Shown piece by piece: positions 1-11,928 of a DNA stretch of 64,000 nt. Each line of letters begins with the position of its first letter. Within the stretch, counting starts at the first letter, position 1. The notes beneath the pieces are model-generated. The model worked only from the letters and a program-made list of their open reading frames with translations, was not told the origin of the DNA and searched no databases. A program made the position numbers and the translations under genes. The DNA comes from Dama dama (lineage: Eukaryota > Chordata > Mammalia > Artiodactyla > Cervidae), in NCBI RefSeq assembly GCF_033118175.1, contig NC_083698.1, positions 76,043,001 through 76,107,000 on the forward strand. Direction: 5' to 3'.

Positions 1-137
1 GACTTGTAAGCCCCAAGCAATGGACCCAGCTGAGCCTTGGCTACACTACTGACCCACGCACACTCCGAGACAATAAACACTTTGTTTTAAATTCTTAAGC
101 ATGTTGTAATTTGTTATTGCCGTGTAATAAATGCCCA
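1..137 (+). repeat. 3' tail of an old LTR (MaLR/ERVL-type, probable)
   Basis: The stretch has the usual 3' end of an ERVL-MaLR-like LTR: an AATAAA-type polyadenylation context followed by a T-rich 'ttgttttaaattcttaagc' block and a 'taatttgttattgc' end. It is cut by the window edge, so only the last part is visible. The subfamily cannot be named. Confidence 0.4.
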
Positions 138-540
138 TGCCAGACTGGAAGATTTGGCTATTTTATCATGTAAAGAAGGAGATTTTACTCATTATTTAAG
201 TGATCAGATATGGAGCTCTCTTTCTTTCTGAATCAAACGAAATATTTGAGATCTCAGAATTTTTACCGACCATCATGGTCATACAAGAAGATGGAGTTTT
301 AAACTTAATTTGGATGTTATTCATTAGGTTTCTGTTTACCAGTTTATTGATACTTGATTAAGTAAAATTTGCTCTTTTGAAAATACTTCTGCAATGAAAT
401 TTTATAATAAAAATCCTTTGTTATGAAAAAAACTCAAGAACATTTTCTGCTAAGAAGGGAACAGTCATTTATTCACTGGCCCAGTCCCATTCATCATTAG
501 AAATCCAGCTTAAAGTCATTTACTTTTTTCCCCCATATGT
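138..540. other. Non-coding AT-rich DNA, nothing recognised
   Basis: No open frame of note, no repeat family I can name and no RNA gene. The composition is AT-rich. Confidence 0.5.
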
Positions 541-596
541 CCATGGGCTCGCAAAGAGTCAGACGCAACTGGGCGACTAAGCACAGCACAGCACAT
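541..596 (+). mobile_element. Bov-tA SINE, 3' fragment
   Basis: The piece matches the 3' end of Bov-tA (the 'gcaaagagtcagacgcaactg' region) and ends in a short 'gcacagcacagcaca' tail. The tRNA-like head is missing, so this is a remnant. Confidence 0.7.
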
Positions 597-600
597 AATT

Positions 601-667
601 GCTTTATAATGGTGTGTTAGTTTCTACGGTACAACAAAGGGAACCAACTATATGGAAACATATATCC
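601..667 (-). mobile_element. L1 3' end, left part (split by BovB)
   Basis: Antisense ruminant L1 3' UTR ('ggtgtgttagtttct' and onwards). The same L1 resumes at 1923 after a BovB insertion. The 10-bp acatatatcc at 658-667 is repeated at 1923-1932 as the target-site duplication. Confidence 0.7.
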
Positions 668-1922
668 GATGATCCAACGGATGTTGGCAACTTGATCTCT
701 GGTTCCTCTGCCTTTTCTAAATCCAGCTTGAGCATCTGGAAGTTCATGGTTCACGTACTGTTGAAGCCTGGCTTGGAGAATTTTGGGCATTACTTTGTTA
801 GCATGTGAGATGAGTGCAATTGTGAGGTAGTTTGAACATTCTTTGGCGTTGGGGAAATTGGCATTGTGACAAATTCTTAAAGAGATGGGAACACCAGACC
901 ACCTGACCTGCCTCCTGAGAAATCTGTACGCAGGTCAAGAAGCAAGTTAGAACTGGATATGGAACAACAGACTGGTTCCAAATTGGGAAAGGAGTACATC
1001 AAGGTTGTACATTGTCACACTGCTCACTTAACTTATATGCAGAGTACATTATGAGAAATGCTGGGCTGGATGAAGCACAAGCAAGATTGTGCTTCAAGAT
1101 TGCCCGGAGAAATATCAATAACCTCAGATATGCAGATGACACCACCCTCATGGCAGAAAGCAAAGAAGAACTAAAGCACCTCTTGATGAAAGTGAAAGAG
1201 GAGAGTGAAAAAGTTGGCTTAAAACTCAATATTCAGAAACCTAAGATCATGGCACCTGATCCCATCATTTCATGGAAAGTGGATGGGGAAACAATGGAAA
1301 CAGTGACAGACTTTATATTTTTGTGCTCCAAAATCACTGCAGATGGTGACTGCAGCCATGAAATTAAAAGATACTTGCTCCTTGGAAGAAAAGTTATGAC
1401 CAACCTAGACAGCATATTAAAAAGCAGAGACATTGCTTTACCAACAAAGGTCCATCTAGTCAAAGCTATGGTTTTTCCAGGAGTCATGTATGGATGTGAG
1501 AGTTGGACCATAAAGAAAGCTGAGCACTCAAGAATTGATGCTTTTAAATTGTGGTGTTGGAGAAGACTCTTGAGAGTCCCTTGGACTGCAAGGAGATCCA
1601 ATCAGTCCATCTGATTTCCATTAGGAAATCAGTCCTAAATTTTCATTGGAAAGACTGATGCTGAAGCTGAAACTCCAATACTTTGGCCACCTGATGCAAA
1701 GACCTGACTCATTGGAAAACACCCTGATTCTGTGAAAGATTGAAGGCAGGAGGAGAAGGGAACAACAGAGGATGAAATGGTTGGATGGCATCACTGACTC
1801 AATGGACATGGGTTTGAGCAAGCTCCAGGAGTTGGTGATGGACAGGGAAGCTTGGCGTACTACAGGCCATGGGGTTGCAAAGAGTCAGACACGACTGAGT
1901 GACTGAACTGAACTGAATGGAT
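668..1922 (+). mobile_element. BovB LINE, 5'-truncated with inverted 5' part
   Basis: RTE-clade non-LTR retrotransposon. From about 871 to 1922 it runs on the plus strand through the C-terminal half of the reverse transcriptase to the BovB 3' tail (ctgaactgaactgaa). From 668 to about 870 the element lies in the opposite orientation and corresponds to a more upstream part of the RT region. Compared with the copy at 13874-15703, about 90 nt are missing at the inversion point, including the DYAKAFD motif. This is the twin-priming pattern. The whole unit sits inside an L1 3' end and is flanked by acatatatcc (658-667 and 1923-1932). Confidence 0.85.
880..1614 (+). pseudogene. BovB reverse transcriptase remnant, C-terminal half
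   Basis: An open stretch of about 200 codons (1012-1614) reads through RT motif B (altered: the SPCLFNLYAEYI region reads SHCSLNLYAEYI), the catalytic YADD box (INNLRYADDTTLM), the thumb region and the WCWRRLLRVPW block, then stops at 1612-1614. Motif A is lost at the inversion junction and no endonuclease is present. It cannot encode a working enzyme. Confidence 0.8.
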
Positions 1923-2115
1923 ACATATATCCCCTCCCTCTTGAGCCTCCCTCCCATCTACCCTCCCCCTCCATCCCTCTCGGTCATCACAAAGCACTAA
2001 GCTGAACTGGCTGTGCTATACCGCAGGTTCCCACTAGCTATCTATTTTACACATGGTGAAGTGTATGTGTCAGTCATAATCTCCCAATTCATCCCACCCT
2101 CTCCTCCCGTTATGT
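1923..2115 (-). mobile_element. L1 3' end, right part
   Basis: Continuation of the antisense L1 3' UTR begun at 601: the pyrimidine-rich 'cccctccctcttgagcctcc' block and the 'cactagctatctattttaca' stretch. Both blocks are typical of ruminant L1 3' UTRs. It proves that the BovB landed in a pre-existing L1. Confidence 0.7.
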
Positions 2116-2261
2116 CCACTAATGTCATTTATTTTTGAATGCACTTTCCATGTTTCTCCCAGAATGAACTGACTCTTTCCTTTGGGTTGACAGAACAGCT
2201 TAGTTATAAAATATCTTAGCCTGTGTTATAACTGCCATTCCTATAAACCTTACCTATTACT

Positions 2262-2488
2262 GGTCCAGGAGCTGGCAAACTGTGGCTCATGGGCCAAATC
2301 CTTCCTGCTGCCTGTTTCTGTAAATAAAGTTTTATTGGAACAAGCCATGCCTATTTGCTTGTGTATTATGCTATGCTTATTTTCACATTACAGTTCAGAG
2401 TTGAGTAATTGCAACAGAGAGCTTATGGCTCACAAGTCTAAGCTATTTACTATATGGTTCATTACAGAAATAGTTTGCTGACCTCCAC
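2262..2488. mobile_element. hAT-type DNA transposon remnant (MER class)
   Basis: A non-autonomous element of about 225 bp, with imperfect inverted ends (ggagctggcaaactgtgg at the left, tagtttgctgacctcc at the right) and the conserved interior 'aaataaagttttattgg'. The terminal pattern is that of old mammalian hAT-Charlie elements. I cannot name the exact family. Confidence 0.6.
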
Positions 2489-2600
2489 ATTAGATCATGA
2501 ACTTCATGAGGTGATAGACTGATTTTGTCCATTTCTGTAGCCTCAGAACCTAGCCCACTGCAGACCCTAAATTTGTAACTGAGTATATACAAAGATGCAT
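2489..2600 (+). mobile_element. L2 LINE 3' end, degraded
   Basis: Shows the L2 tail layout: 'atgaacttcatgagg...', 'tagcctcagaacctagccc', then a weakened terminal part. Ancient and strongly diverged. Confidence 0.45.
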
Positions 2601-4070
2601 CAAACACCGGAATTCAAGCCAAAATTAGCATTTATCTTCCCTCTAAATTAGACCTTCCCTAGAAAGACCTTAGATTTTTGTTAAGACTGACTGTCTTGAA
2701 GAAACAGTCTGCCCTCATATTTTGTATTCCCCTTAAAGCTGAAAACAGAATTAACAGAGCTGGCTATTAGAGGACATTACTACCCTTCATTAGAAGGCTG
2801 CATTTAGACCAAATTGCCATTTATTAAACAATTTTCACATTAGTTACCAAGCCCATGTGCCTTTCAGGGGGCAGTTATTCTGTTTTCAGATTCACTTAGG
2901 ACCAATTTCCAAAATACTGCTAGTGTATTTGCTGTCCAAGAAACCTTTTAATTTTCGTTCGTAAACCTTTTTTGATGTCGCTCCCTTGTCAAAAACAGGA
3001 AGCCATTATTTTCCAGCAGTAAACAAGTTCAAAATCAAGTTAGCCACTCCACTCCCCAAATCAAGACTGTGCTTTGTGAACATGAAAAAATCAACTTTCT
3101 AATCTTCATAGACTGTATCAAAACTCTCAAGGGAAAGCCAAGAGCATTAAATTTTTGTGGGAATCAAAGAATGTGAAGATCCTTCCATCACCCGCCTGGA
3201 TTTGGTTCTTCTCCAACCTAGGGAAACCTTTCAAATCTCTTGTGATTCACTCCCTCACTATTTCTGTCCCAGGAGATTAGTCTGAATGCTTTTTTCTTTA
3301 TTCACCCACCCACGATCTTTCTAACTCCCATATGGGAGGTATACAGTAACACTAACCACCGAGAACAAAGCAGAACAAGATGTTTGCCATGGATATCAAG
3401 TCTCAAAAGAGACAATTAAATTGATGCAAATCATCATTGCTTCCTGAATCACTGTGGACTGCTCTATTTCAGAATGCCAAGGAAATTACTATAAAGCGTT
3501 ACCTAAAGGTTTTGTAAATAAATGTATTAAACTCATAAGAGAAGCTTAAAATGAGTAGGAAAGTGTTTCCTGGTTTCATCATGATGTTTAGAAAACTCCA
3601 ACGCACCTGATGAATGCCTCCAGGAGAAAAAGACTCGGCTCTCCCACTGAGGTCAGATAGCAAAGACTGACCCTTCCCTGGCCCTCGACTCTGTCCTGGG
3701 ATCTGCTTCCCACCTTCATCACGACCATCACCTTCTAGTCACTATGCATCCTCAGCTGGAAAGATCTTCCCCTCTATGGCAACCAACAGGAAAAAAAAAA
3801 AAAAAAAGAATCACTATGTAAGGAGCTTTGTCTATATTTACTTACATGCCTACATGTTTTTTTTATTGTAAGTTTTCCTACTTAATTTGCGGAGGATGTT
3901 AAAATATCTTTATTTAATCAGATATGAATTTCACAGAGTATAATTTTTAATAGATAAAGTCATCCTATCAGTACCCCTTAGTTTTTAAACTGATCCATGA
4001 AGCCATATTGGACTGAAAACTTAGAACACTGGAGAGTCACTCAAACTGAGGAAAGGAAGGAGATGGTGGA
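2601..4070. other. Unique non-coding DNA
   Basis: About 1.5 kb without a recognisable repeat family or long open frame. It includes a 17-A run near 3790-3806. If the window holds a conserved non-coding element, this TE-free block is one reasonable place to look, but the sequence alone does not show it. Confidence 0.4.
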
Positions 4071-4074
4071 GAGT

Positions 4075-4205
4075 ATTTCTGGCTCATGGAGGTCAATGAC
4101 TTGTTCAAGTTCACTCAGCTGGTTAGAGGCAGTGAATTGCAACATGGATCACTAGCTCCGGGCCACTGAATCTCTTAATAATCCACACTGCTCTCCATGA
4201 AACTA
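4075..4205 (-). mobile_element. MIR SINE fragment
   Basis: Antisense MIR core: 'aatgacttgttcaagttcac', the 'cagctggttagaggcag' block and the terminal 'ccacactgctctcc'. Old and diverged. Confidence 0.55.
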
Positions 4206-5042
4206 CTGTGGCAGCCCACCTTAAGAGTGCAGTCATATCTTATATGTCATTAAACCTTTTAGATTAGTTCTATCCCTTGTTCATTATCTCTTTATTTTAT
4301 ATCCTTTACCAATGTGCATATGTAGGCATCTCTGCAGCTCTTGAAAATTACTTTGAAATGAATCGCATCTTGCTCCATGATTGTGTAGGCACATGAAACT
4401 ACTTCTGGGAGCAATTGTCATGCAAACATAAGCTACAGGAGCTGTGGAAGAAGAAGGTACAGGATGCTCAGAGAAGCTCACGGATGAGCCTGGCAGGGAT
4501 CAGGGTGGGGATGAGGGGGTTGAAGGGAAAGAAGGTAGCAGTGGTCCGATAAACTAGAAGATGAAGAATGGGCATCCTTATCCAAACGTGGAGGAAGGGC
4601 AGAGAAAACAGGACCTCCTAAGAGGCCTGAACATATTCTGGCATCACAAAATGTTGGGCAAGGAGTTAAGGTGAAGGGGGAAAAAAAGGTGGCTTTTCAG
4701 GAGGAGCTTAGGAAGTTTCATGAGATACAATATGTCCCAAATGTAATACCTTTGAATAAAAAGGACCAGAGACCCATGAAACATCCTGGGGAAAAAAAAA
4801 AAAAAGAGAAGTGGGGGTGGGGACTGGAGAACAAGAAAGTCTGAAACAGTTTGTATTTACAATAGATAGTTCAGGTACCCAGAAGGAAAGCAGCTTAGTG
4901 CCTCCTGGGGTGCTTTCTAGGCCCATAGCTGTTCTAATGTTAACATTCATATTAGGTTCTTAAGAATATACAAAGATGGTCTTCTGAAGGCTAAATAATT
5001 GAAATAACAACTAGATATTTGTAAACAACACTGGTGTTTTAC
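4206..5042. other. Unique non-coding DNA with purine-rich stretches
   Basis: No coding feature. 4490-4830 is purine-rich with short A runs (4679-4687, 4793-4804). Nothing else recognised. Confidence 0.4.
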
Positions 5043-5052
5043 AACAGTCCAT

Positions 5053-5341
5053 CAGTTCAGTTCAGTTCAGTCACTCAGTCATCTCTAACTCTTCGAGACA
5101 CCACGGACCACAGCACGCCAGGCCTCCCTGTCCATCACCAACTCCCGGAGTTTACTCAAACTCATCTCCACTGAGTCAGTGATGCCATCCAACCATCTCA
5201 TCCTCTGTCATCCCCTTCTCCTCCTGCCTTCAATCTTTCCCAGCATCAGGGTCTTTTCCAATGAGTCAGCTCTTCGCATCAGGTGGCCAAAGTATTGGAA
5301 GTTTTAGCTTCAACATCAGTCCTTCCAATGAACACTCAGGA
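5053..5341 (-). mobile_element. BovB LINE 3' fragment
   Basis: The terminal 290 bp of BovB on the minus strand, starting with the cagttcagttcag tail and ending within the C-terminal coding part. Flanked by a 10-bp duplication with one mismatch (aacagtccat 5043-5052, aacagtacat 5342-5351), so this is one 5'-truncated insertion. Confidence 0.85.
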
Positions 5342-5351
5342 AACAGTACAT

Positions 5352-6475
5352 ACCCATGTATATATATTATTTTTCTCATAAATGACCAAAGTACTGAAGT
5401 ACTATGGAGGGTCAGAATGTACCTGGGCTGGCCCTACTTGCAAGATTAGAATTAGACTCTTGGGGGTTGTGTTCTAAGTTTTGGAATTTTTCAAACTTCC
5501 CAGACGTTTCCTGGATCCAGATCCATAGATCTGGGGCCTGTAATCTATTGAACAGTGGCCAGAGGTGGGCACTTACCAAGAACTGGCCAGCACTCTCTGT
5601 AGCCATGAGGCTCTCTCCTCATTGGGTTTCACTGCCTCTGCCTGGAAACCAGATCCTAAACACACAGGTGACTCTCCCACCATGAGATTGTGTGACCGGC
5701 ACAGAAGGAGCATTGACTCTTGTATACTGTGGAGTCTGCCTCTTCCCTCCATCCCCAGTGGGTCTCATTCTGGGCATCACCACATGGCACTTGGTATCCT
5801 GTGATGCCATTCTCTCCACCCAAGAGCCCCCCTCCCCCTTCACGTACCCACCTTTCCCTTTTGTTTCCACACCCCAGGGCAGGTACCACCGCTGCCCTCA
5901 CAGAGTTGAATTTATCACACTCTTCCCTCTGAGGCTCACCAGATCACAGTCTGTGCAAAAGCCTCCTTTATTTTATGACTTTTCCTCTTTATTCCTCAAC
6001 CACATCCATTCCCCGACCCATAGCTCCTGCTCAGACACCCGCTCTGGTGTATTACATCCTTAAGCATGTGTGTGTGTTCTTTCTCACAAATGAATTATTA
6101 CTGTGCATATGTGGTCTTGTGTGTTAGTGTAAATCGATTTTGTACCTTATCACGGATGACTGGGTTTCCCCGCTTGTTCTGTGGTGCTGTGTCCATTCTT
6201 TCCTGCTGTTGAACCGTGTACATCACTGTTCCTGCGTCCATGCTGTGACAGAGGACCGTCCACACTCACACACAGAACTGTGGATCTCTTGTGAACATTT
6301 CTTGGAATCATGCGAATTCTCAGGCCTAGATCTGTCAGATCTGAGCTAGATGGAAAAGGAAGAACTGCTAATTAGAAAAGAAATAGACTTCTTTTTAAAT
6401 TCTGCATGCCAGTGATATCATATGATATTTGTCTTTCTCTGTACAACGTATTTAACTTAATATGATAATCTCTAA
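5352..6475. other. Unique non-coding DNA, GC-richer than average
   Basis: Several overlapping short open frames exist on both strands between 5404 and 6063. None shows a recognisable domain, and open frames in many phases simply reflect low stop density in a C-rich stretch. No repeat family recognised. Confidence 0.4.
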
Positions 6476-6477
6476 AA

Positions 6478-6778
6478 AAAAAATGATACAAATGAACTTA
6501 TTTCCAAACAGGAACATTTACAGACTCAGAGAACGAACTTACGGTTACCAGGGGAAAGGGTTTTGGGGGGATATATTGGAAACTTGGGATGGACATGTAC
6601 ACACTACTAGGTAACTCAGCTCAATATTCTGAAATAACCTAAATGGAAAAGAATTTGAAAAAGAATAGTTACTCATATGGGTGTAACTGAATCACTTTGC
6701 TGTATACCTGAAACTAATATAACATTGTTAATCAACTGTACTCCAATATAAAATAAAAATTAAGAAAAAGAAATAAAC
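6478..6778 (+). mobile_element. L1 3' end
   Basis: Ruminant L1 3' UTR in sense orientation, from the 'atgatacaaatgaacttattt' region to the terminal 'caactgtactccaatataaaat' and an A-rich tail. Includes the standard 'aactgaatcactttgctgta' block. Diverged. Confidence 0.75.
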
Positions 6779-7084
6779 ATTTTAATACAGATGCACCATA
6801 ATAGATATGACTTCTCAGTATCAGAACGATGACTGAAAATAACCAGAAAGAGGGGATCTGTTTGTGGTATCATCAAGGGGCCAGGATGGGAGACTACAAG
6901 AGAATATATTTGTTTGAAGCAGAAGTGGGAGAGAAATACAGCTGTTCCCTGATGGCATTCTACCAAGTACAGCTTGTTTGGTAACCTAATTATAGACCCA
7001 GTGGTCTATATGTGTGCACCAAGGCCAATGTCACATCTTTTATTTACTGCTCTGACAGTACAGTGTATCTTAATATCTGGTGGG
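6779..7084. other. Non-coding DNA, nothing recognised
   Basis: No open frame with recognisable content and no repeat I can name. Confidence 0.4.
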
Positions 7085-7450
7085 AGGTTACACAGACCTT
7101 ATTCTTTCATAAAGAATTTTAAATGAGCTTGTCAAACCCTCTCTCTATATCCCCAACATCCTGCTAGAATTGTGCTTGGAATGTCACTGAATTTATGGAT
7201 TAATTTGGTGGTTTCCTATTGAATCTTTCCAATGTTAAGGTCTCCTATTCATAAATATTTATCTGGGGTTTCTTTTAGATCTGCTAATAGACTTATGGAA
7301 ATTTCTCCATAGAGGAATTTAGTAAATCTTGGTAGGTTAATTCCTAGACATTCTATAGATATTGATCTCATTTTAAATGAAACATTTTTTCCTGTGATAT
7401 ATTCTATTTAGCTGTGCTTCTATCTCTATTTCTTTTTCCCCTAGACTGGG
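7085..7450 (-). mobile_element. Old L1, ORF2 region, antisense
   Basis: Matches antisense L1 ORF2 in order: 'gcttgtcaaaccctc', 'tgctagaattgtgcttgga', 'attgaatctttccaatg', 'taggttaattcctagacatt'. Many stops and indels in every frame. Ancient L1M-type. Confidence 0.6.
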
Positions 7451-7529
7451 TAAGGTTATGCATTTGTGCTCATATTTCATCTTTACAAAACTCCAATGTA
7501 ACAGTGATCATTGTTAAGATATCTACTTA

Positions 7530-7620
7530 CCCAACTGGATTGTGAATGCTTTGAGGGCAGGAATGGTCTCTTATTCACTTTTGTATCCTTGGCAACATGC
7601 AAAGATATACTTGTTTTCCA
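7530..7620 (+). mobile_element. L2 LINE 3' end fragment
   Basis: Carries the L2 terminal block 'gaatgctttgagggcagga...tcttattcacttttgtatcc'. Confidence 0.6.
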
Positions 7621-7644
7621 GACCTTTTTAAATGTACCTGAAAA

Positions 7645-7715
7645 TACTTGAAATCACTTTGCTGTACATCTGAAATGGAAACGTAAACCAACTATACTTC
7701 AATTCAAAAAAAAAA
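7645..7715 (+). mobile_element. L1 3' terminus, short
   Basis: The last 70 bp of an L1: 'aaatcactttgctgtacatc', then 'aaccaactatacttcaatt' and an A tail at about 7706-7715. Confidence 0.6.
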
Positions 7716-9465
7716 GAGAATGAAGACACATAATTCAAATATTTAATGAAAAAATCTTTAATACATATTTATCCATATTTTATGTTGAATGTATCTTAAA
7801 CTGTATATAGAAAATCCTTTAATTGTACCCACTACTGGTTTGGAATTCTGGGAAAATTTGAGACAATAGGAATAAATTTACAACTGTATGCAAAAAAAAA
7901 TACATGAAACTATTATGTTATAGGGTTCTGTCAGCAGTTTTCTCTGTTGACTGGGTCGCTTCCTAGTAGAATTGGGGAAAAAATGAATCAGTCATTCTCT
8001 CTCTCTCTTTCTCATGTTCCATCCTCACACTCTTGATAAATGACATGGTGTTCTGGTTGCTGGGACAAGGATCCAACAAGGATCCACGCTTCTTTATGAT
8101 GGACAAATAAAAGGTATCTTGTGATAGAAATGGCCAAAGGTCTCTTCTAGTTCTAGTATAAGTATCTTTATCTTTTCTAAGTATCTAAATATCTATATCT
8201 TTTGCTTCTGTGAGTTCCCTCTAGTTGAGTCTCTTCGTTGTCTAAATCTAAGTAGAACTACTTTCCTACCATCAAATCCAAATAGAGAAATCAGGGTTAT
8301 AGGAAGCCCTTGGGTAAAAGACCCATTTTGCAGATTTTAACTGATATTGCTAATGGTAGCATCAATTGATTATCTGTTTCTCATCACTTCCTAGCTTTGT
8401 GCATCTTGACTTCAAATTTGATGACAGTTCAGGATTCTGCACATAATTAACTGGGAACTTACGGAGTGAGGTGTCAGGAGGCAAGTGAGCAAAGGGAGAC
8501 AGGAAAGGGCACAGTGATAGTTGAAAAGGCCAATCCTCTGATTTCATAAGCTCTGGCTTCAAGTGTCAGTTCTCCTAGGAATACTCCCAGCTGTCATAAA
8601 TCTTAGGTCACCATCACCCTTTAGGATGAACCAAACTGAGACCTTCAGTAAAAAAACAGAATGAAATAAAAAGAGACAAACAACAATAAACACACAGTTT
8701 CTTGGGGACAACCAGGAGCAGTAAGAATAGCAGGGAATTGTCCCTGTCTACGTGTCACTTTCCACCAGAAGGAGCCTTCCATCAGAAGCCTCTGATCCTT
8801 CCACCCCTGGTAAGGAAACATGCAAATAGACAAGAATTCTGACATCTGGAAATGTTTTAGTTATCACAAGTTTTAGTAACTTTTCAAAGAGAAACATAAA
8901 GTTGAGTGAAAAGTCAAACAAAGATTTTGGTTCACTAGAGGGGTAAGAACCTTCCTTCCATGACCCTGTTCATCTCTCATTTGATGGGATTACCCAGGAA
9001 ATGTCTTGCTATTTTGATTTTAAATTGCTCCCAAATATGTGATTGCATAAATGCAATCCAGAATGAACCTCGGCAGAAAAAAATGTTGGGAAGGATGATA
9101 ATTTTTTTACGTTTATTCCATTCTCTTTCTGTTCCTTGTGTATGTCATGAAAATCCATCAATCTGTATTATCACTTGGGGAAAACATCCCAGAAAATGCT
9201 ATGTGAAATATCCAGCAAGCCTAGGGTAATCTGGCTGTCAGATGTTGGCTCAATGATTGAAGATTCATAAAAACAAACCAAGTTCTAATGTCATCCACCA
9301 GTCTAATTTTTGCTGAAATTACTAACAGAGATAAAGGAGTATTTGTACTGTGTTCTCTCTCTTTTTTGTAACTTAATATGCAACTTGATACAATTTTCTG
9401 GGTTTATCCGTATAGCCCCTAAAATGCTACCACATTGCCTTGCCCACAGAAGCTACCATGAAGAC
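7716..9465. other. Unique non-coding DNA
   Basis: About 1.7 kb without a recognised repeat. Short open frames (8960-9229, 8645-8845) lack any domain signature. A CT-rich patch lies at about 8000-8015. Confidence 0.4.
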
Positions 9466-9469
9466 AGAT

Positions 9470-9655
9470 TTCTGGGTCCAGCTCTACCCCTAACTAGTTA
9501 GCCGACCCTGAGCCCATTTTCGTTTCTCCTAAAATTGAGGTAATAAAGGAAACCATGATGATTAATTCCTAGGTTTATTGTGATGAGTAAATGAGACAAA
9601 ACATAAAAAGTAATTAACTGAGGGCCCAGCATCTGCCATGACAGTAGTTGCTAGA
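9470..9655 (+). mobile_element. MIR SINE fragment
   Basis: Diverged MIR: a degenerate 'gagcccattttcgtttctcc' segment, the 'ttgtgatgagtaaatgagac' block and a terminal 'gggcccagcatctgccatgac' part. Confidence 0.45.
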
Positions 9656-9814
9656 ACTGAAAGATTTTCAAGAGCATCTAATCCAAAGACTACAGTATGA
9701 ATTTTTAGGGAGAGGACCCATTAATGTTTCTCAAAAGAGTTTGTGACTCATCCTTTAGTCTTTTCATGGGCTTATCTGCAAACTCAGTGAATTTGTTAAG
9801 TTGGAAATCTGAGC

Positions 9815-9905
9815 CTGGAGAGGGAAAGTGACTGCGCAAGTCCTCAGTGGTAGAATAAAACTGAGGCCAAGTCTCCCTGCACTGTGTTCAATACTCTATT
9901 CTATT
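9815..9905 (-). mobile_element. MIR SINE fragment
   Basis: Antisense MIR core, with 'gagagggaaagtgactgcgc' and 'aactgaggccaagtctccct'. Confidence 0.45.
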
Positions 9906-11395
9906 ATTCTAACCATTCAAATGTAAAAGTATACAGATATGAGTGAGAGAGAATGAAGCGAATGAAGAGCAATTAGTGAGTGCCCACGGTGAACAGCACA
10001 AAGTAAATGACCTTAGCCCGATCTCAAGGATCATTTTAATTAAATTCAATAACAGTAATAGAGGAAAACATTAAAAAATATACCAAATATAGTAAAAGTC
10101 AACATCCCATCTTGAGATATCTGCCATCAATCCCAAGGAATCCATCACTGACCCCTAAGAAAGAGGTGAAGCAAAGGCCCTGCCCCTGGGAATCTCCTGT
10201 CCAGGCAGCATGACTTCAGGTCAGAAGGCAGGAGAATTGTGCTCACAAAAGCACAGAGTGAGACGGAAAGTAGAAAGAGACACACTCATTCCCATTGCAT
10301 AAGTGGGCTCTTCTCACAGGGCTGCCTGGGAGGGAGAGAGAAACATCCTTCAATGTATCATCTTGGTCCCCAGGTTATTTAACTGTTCCTCAATGCCATA
10401 AAAGTGTCCACATAAGGGTAAGGAAAGAACAGCTCAGACTATAAGGTCCTTATCATTTGGTCAATGCCCCCCAGAGCTCTTCCCCATTAGCACAGAAAAC
10501 CATTTCTCCTTCAATTCCTATTGGCCTTGGGTTTACTCTTCAAAGAAACCAGTGTAGTATTTATTATGTCTCTTCTTCTGGTCCTCAGTTATTTTCATGT
10601 AATGGGCCCCTGAGAAATGGTCCAGAGCAAGTGACGTTATAAGGTGATGTAATAGGGTTGCAATTATAATCAATAAATTTGGCCGTGAAAGCACATAACA
10701 ATAAAAGGTCTCTAAGGTTACATTTATGTCAGGGTAAATGTAAGAAAATGCTAAGGAAAGAAACACCATAAGCCAGGGACACACACAGCGGTCATGAGCT
10801 TACACTAACTTTGGTAAATGTGAGCTAACAGGACCTGTATTTCTCCTCCCAGCAGAACAGACCTGGCTGCGTGTTCAAACAACCTGGGGTGTAAATAAAT
10901 TCCAAGGCAAGGAGGGAGATCTAAACAGAGATAGCTGTTAATTACTTTCCATCAAACTTAAAACTGCATTGTAGGACGATAATCTGAGCACTTTGATAAC
11001 TTTTCTGATAAGAAGAGCGATTAAATGATTTCCTGGCAGAGTCTTTACAGATAGTTTTTCCATCTCAGGACAATAAATTGAAGAGCTGGAGAACTCTGCA
11101 GAGATTTCTTAACAGATCTCATGGCTGTTTCCATGATATAGAGAAGCAGTCTCCCATTGAACTCTTAAGAACTCTTGTAAATCTTCCTGGTGTGCGGGAC
11201 AGAGAGCTGGATGAGAGCTGGAATTTGGGGTCCTGGTGCCATGTGGCCACCACAAGACACCCAGTGGGCTTCCTCTGCTAGATTCAGTCTTGCTCAACAC
11301 TAAAATACTATGATTTATTAGATGATGCTCTAATAATTAAGATATCACCTCCCCCTCTCTAAGTTCCATTGAGTCGTCTCCAGAGAACTCTATTG
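9906..11395. other. Unique non-coding DNA
   Basis: No recognised repeat, RNA gene or domain-bearing frame. Opposite-strand short frames near 11078-11300 overlap each other and have no family features. Confidence 0.4.
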
Positions 11396-11399
11396 ATAT

Positions 11400-11710
11400 G
11401 TGAAAACCAGGTGTGGTATGCAGAACAATGCTATCCCCCTTCCCCAAGATGTTCACATCTTAATTCCTGCAACCTGTGAATATGTTACCTTATCTGGCAA
11501 AAGAGATTTTGCAGCTGTGATTAAGTTAAGGGTCTTCCATGAGATTTGCCTGGATTACCCAGGTGGGCCCAATGTAATCACAGGGAAAGAGGGAGGCAGG
11601 AGTGTCTTTCACAGAAGGAAATGTGATGACAGAAGCAGAGGTCAGTGATGTGATTGCTGGCTGAGGGCCATGAGTCAAGGTATGTAGCAGCTTCTAGGAG
11701 CTGGAAAACT
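11400..11710 (+). mobile_element. MLT1-type LTR (ERVL-MaLR)
   Basis: Follows the MLT1 LTR order: 'gttcacatcttaattcctgc', 'aacctgtgaatatgttacct', 'gattttgcagctgtgattaa', 'gtgggcccaatgtaatcaca', then the 'gatgtgattgctggctgag' and 'aggagctggaaa' blocks. The 3' end with the polyadenylation signal is missing. It is a solitary, non-coding old retroviral-like LTR. Confidence 0.75.
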
Positions 11711-11849
11711 AGGGAGCTCACTTCCATGTTTTTCTATGTGTGTTTTTATTTGATATTTAAAATATTTTATTAATACTTTTGGGTAGTTTTGGGTAAAAAC
11801 AGCATCCTAAGGAAAGAAAATATGCCTGAGATGCACTACCCAAAATCTT

Positions 11850-11928
11850 ATGTGTGTGTGTACATATGCATCTGTGCATGTGGGGTGTGTGTGTGTGTGG
11901 GTGTGGGTGTGTGTGTATGTGTGTGCAT
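11850..11928 (+). repeat. (TG)n microsatellite, interrupted
   Basis: TG dinucleotide repeat with TA, CA and GGG interruptions over about 80 bp. Interruptions suggest an ageing, less variable locus. Confidence 0.9.

Noticed and set aside
5404..6063. Cluster of overlapping open frames on both strands (up to 123 codons)
   Set aside because: Frames are open in several phases at once, with no domain, signal or splice context. Low stop density in a C-rich stretch explains them.
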